A stretch of DNA of 64,000 bases, taken from Diospyros lotus (Eukaryota > Streptophyta > Magnoliopsida > Ericales > Ebenaceae). The DNA lies in contig NC_068347.1 of assembly GCF_014633365.1 (NCBI RefSeq), positions 35,134,116 to 35,198,115 on the forward strand, in the 5' to 3' direction. This document shows, one piece after another, positions 54,561-64,000 of the stretch (its first letter is position 1; every line of letters begins with the position of its first letter). Made by a program: the position numbers and the translations under genes. The notes under the pieces were generated by a model that was not told where the DNA came from, ran no database searches, and saw only the letters and a list, made by a program, of their open reading frames with translations.

Positions 54561-56524
54561 GGCTGGGGTCTCTTTGCCGTGTTTAACACGGGTCAGGTCG
54601 GGCCGGGCCGGGCTGAATCCATGACCCAACCGGCATTCATCGAACCGGACTGTAGCATGAATTTTGGTTAAAAAAAACCGTGCGACTGTTCGGATTCGTT
54701 AAATGAATTCGGACTTAAAATTGACTACATTACAATGATTTAGGTAACTCACGAAAGAAAAAAAATTGCAAGTTCTTTTATATGGATGCAATGTATTAAG
54801 ACTTTGAATATGTCAATTGATCCAAGACATTATAAAAAAAGAAAAACAGCTCAGGATCCATTACCCATAGTTGGAACCTACCCGGGTAGTACCCGGATTT
54901 ATGTGAATAAAGTCCAGCTATCAGTTGAGGTCCGTTTCAGTTTGGGTTGGGTTACTTATGATAATAATCTATTTTTTGTGAATTTATAATTTTATTTAAT
55001 TATTTTAATTTTAACAATTAAATTTAAATTAACTCAATTAGATAAAATTTTGCTCAATATATAAAATTAATTTAAAAAAAATATTTTCATTCTAACTTCA
55101 TATCTTATATGTCGTATAATAATAATATTTATAAAACTTATATATATATAAACAAAAAATATACATAACTTATAATTTGTTGTACATAATTTTTTTTTTT
55201 TTACGAGTTACGTTTTCTTTTAATTTATGTGTATATGTTAGTTCTACAAATATTATTATTATATGATAATTAATATATCAAATCAATATAAACATATTTT
55301 ATCTAAATTAATTTTATATATTTAATAAAATTGGGTCTAATTGAGTCAATTTAAACATAATTTATCTAATATATTTTATTATTTTTATATACATTTTTTA
55401 AATTTTATTTTGGAATTAAGCCACCTATGGCTTATTTTTGCACAAATAATCGTCCCGTTGGCTAGATGGAAAAAATATGTTTATCTTGTAAGATGTATTT
55501 GAAAAACAAATTACAATAAATTAAAATATTAAAAATAAAACATAATAAATTGTGTATAAATTATAAGGGATTTGGAAGAAATTTATCTAATAATTTAACA
55601 TGATAAAGTATAGATTTGTCTTTCCAAATTTTATTTATTTACTTAACATCAAATTGTAATATTTCATTTATAGTCTACATGTATTTGAAAATACTAATAA
55701 TTCACCAACTCCAAACTCTTTACTCAAATTTTATATTTTTTTAATATTATAATGAGGGGTTTAAGGTTTAAAATTATATACTTATCTCACTTTTTGTAGA
55801 ATATCTATCATGAGATGATACGTGACTTATATTACAAAGTGGCATATGCTACGATTTTCTTAATTATTAAATAAATAATTTATTAGATAATTTAATAATA
55901 ATGTACTAAAAATCACCAAAAGCCACACGACTTGATCCATAACAGGTTGGACTATATAAACATCAATCCTCTGAGGAGATAAACATGATGAAATAGCCAA
56001 TGATTTTTCTATTGCTCTACTTTACTATTCATTCCTAAACATTGAGTATTAATTTGATTATCGAAATCTATTATGAAATACGCTAACTTTGTATCTGTAA
56101 GAGTCTAGAGCTTCAAATCCCAATTCTCACGTTACAGATTAAACTCACAAATATTCGATAATTGAAAAATCAGCAAAAGCAGGGTGCCGTGCATAATTTA
56201 GGTAATAATTTTTTTTTGGGGGGGTGCAAATGTAATTTATGCAAAAAGTGGTTTGTTTATTAAAGATAAACCATGGGGTGATCAAATTATTATAATATGT
56301 TTCGCTTGCTTTAGAGTTTAACTTTCGACGATGACCTAAGAAAGTTATCGCCAATCTGACGCCAACACACCACGAGTTTCTCTTGCCTGCACCGTCGATG
56401 AGATATCTATCTCACAGTCGAAGCATGATTGGCTAATAATCACGTAATAGTTTGCAATGTTTCTCAAATTTAAGAATTAAAAAAAAAACTAACACAACAA
56501 CATGCTTTCCCAATTTTAATTTGT
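54561..56524. other. AT-rich intergenic sequence, no gene seen
   Basis: A GGGCCGGGCCGGGC run at 54599-54613, then low-complexity AT sequence. No coding segment recognised. Confidence 0.3.
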
Positions 56525-56995
56525 AGTAATGTATAATTGAGTGCCCAACCTATATTTTTGTTTATGTATTTTTATTTTAATTAAATCTATAAATTTATAT
56601 TTTTAAGTCAATTTATTTCATACACTTTAATATTTGTTTATTAAATTTATATTTTTTGATTATTTTTATTATACCCATAGATTTATATTTTGTAGTCAAT
56701 ATAATCCTTATACTTTGGCAAAAACATAGTGTAACGTATATTTTGTCATCTCATTTGATATTTTTTTATATAAAAATATATAAATTAAATTAATTTAAAA
56801 ATACAGATACATGGATATAATCGAAATAACAAAAAATTATCACACGAAAAAAAAATTAAAGTATAGAGGTTTAATTGATTTAAAGATCAAGTTATGAGGT
56901 GTAATTAAAATAATAAAAAAAATTAAATAATTACACAAACAAATATGAAAGCATAAAAAGTAAAAATATGAATTTCACCTAAATGATTTATATTA
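56525..56995. repeat. AT-rich foldback repeat, family C (copy 4)
   Basis: TTTATTATACCCATAGATTTATATTTT on the left is mirrored by ATGAGGTGTAATTAAAATAATAAA on the right, with AATTAAATTAATTTAAAAATAC near the centre. Confidence 0.5.
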
Positions 56996-57224
56996 TGATG
57001 CTGTGTCACAAATATTTTTACTTATACAGAGGGCAAGGCTAAATTGAGCTATATTCCGATGCCACGAGGGTTAGGCTTATTGCGACTAGCAACCAAATAA
57101 ATCTAACTAATAATGGCGCAGGGCTAGACAAGGCATGATAAAACATTTAAGACATCTAAATTCACCCATTCTAAATTATCATATAATGATAACATATATA
57201 TATATAGTATTACAATGAAAAATA

Positions 57225-57560
57225 GGTCACATTTTTATATTTTTTTTTATTATTTCAATTACATCACAGATTTATATTTTAAAGTCAATTTAATCCATAT
57301 GTGACAATTTAAATTTCTTAATTTTCAATTATATCCATAAATATATATTTTTGAATTAATTTAACTATTATATTTTAATATAAACAGAGTCTGTAATTTG
57401 TCATATTGTTTTATCTCTTTTTTATGTAGAAGAATACAAAAATTAAATTGATTCAAAAATTAAGTTCAAGATATAATTAAAATAATAAAAATTTAAATAA
57501 TCACATAAAAAAATATAAAAATATAATGATAAAAATATAAATTTGGTGACGAAGAATAAT
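57225..57560. repeat. AT-rich foldback repeat, family C (copy 5)
   Basis: Left TTATTATTTCAATTACATC, right inverted GATATAATTAAAATAATAA, with centre wording like copy 4. It lies 230 bp from copy 4. Confidence 0.5.
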
Positions 57561-57954
57561 TAGACAAACTTGACCACATTATTCAATACTTTTATAGAGA
57601 GATGACATGTTGTGTTGCTCAACGCGGATTAACAAGGGGGTGTGGTGTGTAGACCCTATCACCTCTCATGGGGCTTATGCCGTGTCTTTAAAATTGTCTA
57701 TGTCGGACAATTGTTATATTGTCCGGAGATAACATAATAATTTTATATTATTTATTTATTATAAACCATAAATCATAAACCATATAACGCGTTTTTTAAG
57801 TATTTTTGTACCCCTGGTAAGTTAGAATATTATGGGCCCGCCAAGAGTCGGAGGGCCAAATGTCGGTAAATTTAAATTTAGCCAGCATGTCGCAATCTTT
57901 TTATTGGAAAGAAAAAATTTGAAAAGAACAGGAGGCCGAGTTGTGAATTTAAAG
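57561..57954 (+). promoter_or_regulatory. Upstream region of the nucleotide-sugar-transporter gene
   Basis: No coding region seen. GGGCCCGCC lies at about 57834. Probable promoter, no element fixed. Confidence 0.3.
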
Positions 57955-58212
57955 CAAGAAAACTCTCTCTCTCTCTCGATCTCTGCATATTCTTCGCATC
58001 TCTGCGTCTTAAATACCCCTCTTGTATCCAATTCGCGCTATGCTTCCAATCTCCTCCCGGCCGGACGACCTTCAATTCTGCTCCTTGCACTAGTATCCCG
58101 GTGCCCGTAGCCTCCAGATCTGGCCGAAAAATCAACCCCGACGAGTTTTATTATCTTTCCTTTGCTTTGCTAGGACGCTCGGTTTAGAGATCGCGTAGTT
58201 AATTGGAGGTCG
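57955..58212 (+). other. 5' UTR exon of the nucleotide-sugar-transporter gene
   Basis: A (CT)n run at 57963-57977 opens a GC-richer stretch that ends at GAGGTCG|GTGAGT, a strong donor. The matching acceptor TTTTCAG precedes 59003, seven bases before the ATG. The transcription start is approximate. Confidence 0.55.
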
Positions 58213-59009
58213 GTGAGTCTATTTGATTGCTTATGCATAACTTCCGTGGATTAGAGGTTCTGGTACTTTAGCTGAATTTTGATTCTGAAATGCGAGATCT
58301 GGTTTACATGCCATGTGTTCTTTACGGAAAGATCTATTGCGCGAGATTCTATCAACGATCTGACATGGTATAGAAAAAGTTAATGCATGTAGGAAATTTG
58401 ACCTTACAGATGGAGATTGGTGTTGGTTATTTCAATATCAAATTGAAGTTTGGTTTCCTTCCTTTGGCTAAATCTCATATAATTTCTGCAATCGGTGTAT
58501 GTATGCATTCGTACGCGTATCAATATTTGTGTTCATTTATATGCTCTAGGTTGGCAGTCGACAGAGTTGAAATCCCAACCGCTTTTCCCCGGATTTTGAT
58601 TTGCATTGCTAGCCAGTTCTCTATAAACTGTTATGCTGGATGGTAACGATCACGTGTTATTTTGGTACTAAGCTGTTCCTCTTAGCTTATTGCACTAGTT
58701 ACTTTTGCTCTGGCTGCTTCTGATGGCAAGATCTTGTCTGGATTGCTCCTTGTTTATTTAACTTGAGCTAGTTCGGCGGTTGCTGTTTTGTGTGTATATA
58801 TTCTATTCGAAAGTATTTCCAGTTGTTGAGCAGTAGGTTGTTATCATTTTCAATTACTGTACATTTATTATAAAAAATGGACTGCGAGTGTCTATTATTG
58901 TTTTTGACTGCCGCTCATGTTATGTTTTAGCTGTTCTCGCATCTTATTGCACTGGTTCATGTTTTGTAGATTCAATTCTGAATGAAGTGAGGGTCTTTTC
59001 AGTTAATTA

Positions 59010-62000
59010 ATGAACAACGGGATGATAGAGTGCAGCGTCTGTCATTCCAAGTTGGTGTCTCCAAATACCAAAGCTGTGTCAAGGGCTTATGACAGATACA
59101 GGAGCAAGATATCGTCAAAGCAACGGGCTCTCAATGTCTTTTTGGTGGTTGGCGATTGTATCTTAGTTGGTTTACAGGTGATTAAATCTCTAATTGCTTG
59201 ATAGTATTTCCTCAGAAACAGGACAATTTGAATTATGGCCTGGTTGCTGCATAGAGTTAGGTTTTTGTTCTCTATGTGAACTCAAATTGCTTGATAACAT
59301 AATGAAAATGTGTTCCATTGGGTCCTTGAATATATTGGGAGAGAGAACTCTTCATGCCGTCAATTCTCCTGTCTGTTTGGTCCTCTGATAACTGGACAAG
59401 CTCTATATAATATGGCAACTTTTAAGAGACCAGTTTGGTCGTTTTGTAAACACCAAAATTTCTGTTACCTTCGTAACTAGTAAATTCTAAACTCTAATGT
59501 ATTTAGTCCTTAACCAATAATAATAGACTGCTTCACCATATCAGCGACATTTATTTTGGAACGTAAACCATGTGCTGACAGCTAATTGGTGAACTAGCTT
59601 ACCCATATGGAAAAGGATAAAAATGAAGTTTCAACTTATTCAGATCCATTTGGTGGGATTACCCTTTTCCTGAAGCATATGGGTCTATTGTTCACCAGAA
59701 GGGTGTTAGAACTTAGAAGCAATCTGTGCTTTAACAGTGAGTTAATCTTACGTTTCTTTTTAGTTGGTTAACGCTGTAGATGTTTTTGCAAAGATGCTCA
59801 AGGTTTTGTTCTTAATTATTCAATTGTTATTTTTTTATCATCTCAAGAGGTTTATTGATCAATGCTATCATGCAAATTAAACTCCCTTGAGTTAGGCCTT
59901 TATTCTTCTGAAAATTTAATATTAACTACTCTTCACTAAATTTATCCAATCTACTTATTAGGCATGCCTAGAGCAGTTGTATTTCCACAAATTTCAAATT
60001 TCCCCTTATCATCTTTGCCATCCAACAGTTCTACCAATAAATTCTTAACGATGTCAATCAAAGTAAGGAAGGGTATTTGTCTGCAGGGAATGATGCTATG
60101 CTGTAAAATTTGAATGGAAAAAGAATCTCTAAAAGTAATTTCGTGCTTAATAATGATTTATTTTTGTCCCATAATTAGTACTATGACAGACTTAACTAAA
60201 TTTTACTTGCCAGTAAGGAAATATGAGTGTTTTAGGAATCTTTTGAATTACTGGTGGCCTACATATAGCTTTTCTTTCTGTAAGACGCTGGTTAAAACAA
60301 ATTTTGTGTGCCTTATATTGAGTGTAACTGAATCTGTGTGTGCGTTTAGGGTTTAGGGAGGGATTAGTGATCACTTTTTAGTTGTAAATATGACTTTCAT
60401 GGAGTTTGACTTGACTTCAAAATTTGATTGTTTGGTTTGCTGCTTCATTGACTTAGCCCCTCAAGTAGGTTGATGTGTAGGCTTAGTTTGATAGCCATGA
60501 TAATGACAGTTTGTTTTCAGATTCCTCGCTGCATGAACAGTTGTTTTTGTTGTGCAAGTACTAAGTATTTAGATAACTTTTTCCATTGCACACACAAAAG
60601 TAAGACCAGAAAAATAGCACTCCAAGGTGACCATTTTTTTCTATCCTGTTAAGGATGATACCCCCCCCCCACAAAGAAGGAAAAGGTTGCTCTGAATATG
60701 TTACTGTTTTTTTCTTTTTTTGGCCCCAAATAGGTGAATTAACTTTCCTGTGAGGGTGTTTAATATATTTTTCATGTAAAAGAAATTGGATGAGTTGTTT
60801 TGAGCACTGCATTAATGTAAGGACTGTTCCATAACACAGATTTTCTCTTTTCCCTATATGCAGCCTATTTTAGTTTTTATGTCCAAGGTGGATGGGAGTT
60901 TCAAGTTTAGTCCTATCAGTGTTAACTTTTTGACAGAGATTGCAAAGGTTCTCTTTGCTGTTGTAATGCTCTTGTTACAGGTAAGATTCTCCCCAAGCGT
61001 CCAACTTGAATATCCATCCTTTTTTGTGTGTGTGTATTCACTTATCTTCATGGAGCACATGGTACTGACCTATGTTGATTGAAGCAAAAGAGCTTTTGAT
61101 AGAGTTTGTGAATTAGTTGACTGTTAAATTTTTTTTCTATAATTTTATAAGTTGAAAAGAAAAGTTTCCATAATATCACATTGTCCTACCATGTGATGAA
61201 TATTTTTAGATTTTGTTATAGCAGGATAAAATTGAGTCCACTGATGTTTGGTGTACTGAATTTAGTTTATAAATGTGGATGGTGATATTTTTAGTATGAG
61301 GACCAAGCAGTTAGGCTATTCTGGATATGCATTTAGTATCTAAATCACAAGTAATGGAGTAAGAACTATAGATACTCAAAAACAGTAGAGAAGGCTGTGA
61401 AGGTGTTCGTACAGGAATTTTTTTGATAAGCTAATATACTGTGTAGGATATATTTTAGATGGTATTATCATTCAAAGAAATAAGAAAGAACAAATTGTTG
61501 TTGATGCTTATAGATCTTATTAGTACTCAATCTATGTATATAGGTATTATATAGTTCTGTACCAACTACCAAGTCCTATATATGCCTTCTGTGACATCCT
61601 AAATCTTGGTTGTTTCTAAAAGTTAATATGCTTGTGAAGCATATCAATTTTGCAAATTACAAAAATGCTTGATGGAATTTGCAGGCCAGGTCCCAGAAAG
61701 TTGGAGAGAAGCCGCTCCTCTCCATTTCCACTTTTGTTCAGGTAACATACTTATTTGTCACTTTTGTATTTTTATATTTTGGTCACAGGCTTGGAGTTAA
61801 ATGGCCTAAAGGTACATCAACATTTTATGGTTGAATTGGGCAAAAGAATTCTAGGATTAAACGGGAATCCAGATATAATGTTTTGCAATGAGGACGAGAA
61901 CTCTAGGAATCCCATGTAGAACTCCTTAGAAATGATCCTTTAAGTTAATGCTGTGAGAAGCATCATGCATGGGACAAAGTTGTACAAGCTTCACATAATT

Positions 62001-63229
62001 GCTCAGAATCTCAATTCTATAATTTGAAAGATCAGGCACATATTTGTTTGGTCTTCTTTTAATTCTAATATGACCAGATCAAATAATCAAGAGATTAAGA
62101 AAGTTTGACCAAATAAAGTATTCCATACCTAATAGGATAGGACTCTGGTAAGATCCATTAACATTAATTGATTCATAATATGATCAATGGCTGGCCACTG
62201 TAATTGTTTTCAATAATTTAAAAAATATTAGATTAACCTTAACTTCTAGAATCTAACAAAAAATCATTAAATCCGTATGGTAGCACTCTGCCACTCCATT
62301 ATATATAAATACGACTAAGACTGGACATAAGCATGATTATGAAAAAGGCAATGGTGCTTTGTGGAGAAGGGTCTTGTTATATCCGTTGGTAACTTGCTGT
62401 TTATAATGCGTGTAAAGTTGGCTGGGTAGATAATACCAAAATTGGTCTTTTTCCTTATCTTCTTCCTGGCAATACGCTAAATCCATGGGTGATTTAGGCA
62501 TTTAACATGCTTTAGTGGGACTTATGAAGCATTTTAATTTGAAGCGTGTGTTCTTCAGTAGTTCCTTGTCTGTTAGCTTCAAGAAAAGATATTCCTTTCC
62601 AGTATAGATCTTGTGGTCATAGCCTCTTATATTGTAAAGGTAGGTGCATGTTTGTTTTAGAGTTAAATTTCTGCATTTGATGATATTGTTATTACTGAAC
62701 ATTGGGGTTTGCACTACAGTCAAGGATCATCTTTAAGCTTGGGATTTTCCTTTATTTCTGTTACATTTTCATTTCCCCCTCAATTTTATGTTTTTTGATT
62801 TGTTTGGTCTCCCTAATATAAACATCTTTTACGTAACGGATTGCCCCCATCAACCTGCAGTGGTTGGACCAGAACTAAGTTGCGTGTTGCATTAATGGTC
62901 TGTAATCCTTGCTTATACTCAAGGATTGTCTTCAACTTTTATGTTTTCCTTTCCTGTTTTACAATTTAATCTCCCCCCTTTTTTGAGCTTTTTTGAGTCA
63001 TTGATTCTGCCTTTTTGCAAATAATCCCAAGGTCAATAATGTATTCTACTGCTGCCAGGAATCCATACTGGTTGGACTGACGCTAAGTTGTTCCTTGTAA
63101 TTGTATTAATGATCTCTATCCTGATAGCACATCATTTTATACTTCCTGCAGGCAGCTCGCAACAATGTGCTACTTGCAATTCCAGCATTTCTCTATGCCA
63201 TCAATAACTATCTAAAGTTCATCATGCAG
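59010..63229 (+). CDS. CMP-sialic acid transporter-like nucleotide-sugar transporter (5' part)
   Basis: Four coding exons seen, all phase 0: 59010-59177, 60864-60980, 61685-61741 and 63152-63229, giving the first 140 residues. The gene continues past 64000. The start [20 protein letters not shown], the [17 protein letters not shown] helix, [52 protein letters not shown] and [20 protein letters not shown] match the plant UTR6/CSTLP group of Golgi nucleotide-sugar transporters, multi-pass antiporters exchanging CMP- or UDP-sugars for the nucleoside monophosphate. Plants lack sialic acid, so the true substrate is debated. A C-S-V-C pair precedes the first membrane segment. The next exon (usually starting LYFNPATVKML) was not found before the window end. 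Confidence 0.92.
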
Positions 63230-64000
63230 GTAGCATTCTTTATGCAGGTGCTTTTGGCATATGTATATACTTGTTGACAGCATTTTATGGGCATCCTTTT
63301 TTGACATAAGAATGAAGTCATGATTTTTCTTGTACTATTTTTCCATGCCAATGCATAATGCTTGTCTGCTGCAAAAGTACCCATTGGCATCTTTGAAAAT
63401 TGGATATAGGGGCTTTGCCCATGAGTCCATGACTAGATTAGATGTTTGGTACTACAATTGCATGCCTAAGTTTTATTTGCTACTTGGCACCTGAAATGTG
63501 TGTTAGATGGCAATGTAATGAACTTTAAAGGGATTATAGAACATCTAGGTTATGCAATCTAAAGTTGTTTCTGAATAACGAAGGTTGACATAGGATGAAA
63601 GGCTTGAGTTTGTTATGGTTAAACCCAAGCCATTAAAGTATTTATCCTAATTACTTCGTATTGGCTATCTTCTTCCGGGCACTTCCATTATGGTCCTTGG
63701 TTAGGTAGAGAGTTTCCTCTGACTGGCTTCTTTTGTTTGGGGCATAAGGTATTGAGGTACTATTAAATTGGTTTTGGAAGGTAATTAAAATATGTCCTGG
63801 ACGCAGAATTCTCAACAAAATCCTAATTTGAGAGGGCCGGACTTCTTGTGACTTGATGACCTTTTTCCAGCTTTTATCAGGAATCTGTATCTATGCTTTT
63901 CATGGAAGTTTCATTCATTGCCTTGTATTGCTTCAAGTGTGAAAATTCAGGGATGTTGTGATTAAAATTGTATAGTGTTTTAGAAAATACACTTCTTGCT
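63230..64000 (+). other. Intron 5 of the transporter gene, cut by the window edge
   Basis: No exon continuing the transporter is readable. The sequence is T-rich, as in plant introns. Confidence 0.5.

Overview
The window looks like nuclear DNA from a eudicot plant. It is AT-rich, its genes are split by GT-AG introns, and the proteins belong to plant families: an ARIADNE-type ubiquitin ligase, a DUF1685 protein, mitochondrial biotin synthase, a KANL2/INO80D-like zinc-finger protein, a plant TraB-like protein and a CMP-sialic-acid-transporter-like nucleotide-sugar transporter. Between genes lie many decayed LTR elements, hAT, Harbinger and foldback MITEs, and one plastid DNA insert. I cannot name the species.

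Layout. 1-2.7 kb: first coding exon and promoter of an ARIADNE-like gene (minus strand, running off the left edge), with an LTR-element remnant in its first intron. 2.7-20 kb: a gene-poor, repeat-rich stretch with a decayed plastid 16S fragment (about 7.4 kb), a lone GC-rich island with G-boxes (about 9.4 kb), nested and foldback transposons (9.7-13.1 kb), a decayed segmental duplication (14.4-17.5 kb) and two LTR-like direct repeats (17.5-19.5 kb). 20.1-21.9 kb: a two-exon DUF1685 gene (plus). 22.6-24.3 kb: MITEs and an LTR-like fragment. 24.7-35.4 kb: BIO2 (minus, six exons, 387 aa deduced). Its 6.8-kb fourth intron holds a 5.4-kb Ty3/Gypsy chromovirus, 27495-32909, in the same orientation as the gene. 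36-42 kb: repeats, including a TRIM remnant. 42.0-45.5 kb: a two-exon zf-C3Hc3H (KANL2/INO80D-like) gene (minus). 46-52 kb: an LRR receptor-kinase pseudogene fragment, an LTR-like repeat with minisatellites and a recurring 20-bp palindrome, an orphan candidate exon, and a non-autonomous hAT element with a perfect 8-bp target-site duplication. 52.4-54.2 kb: an intronless TraB-like gene (minus). 54.6-57.9 kb: AT-rich repeats. 58-64 kb: 5' part of a nucleotide-sugar-transporter gene (plus), cut by the right edge.

The genes are unrelated housekeeping genes and do not form a pathway or cluster. I found no prokaryotic-style operon, CRISPR array or defence system, and no tRNA gene. The most interesting material is the repeat biology: the sense-oriented intronic chromovirus in BIO2, the minisatellite/palindrome LTR block, the clean hAT insertion with internal tandem repeats, the plastid rRNA fragment, and the gene-less G-box island. 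Exon coordinates come from reading splice sites and family similarity by eye. No transcript data or searches were available.
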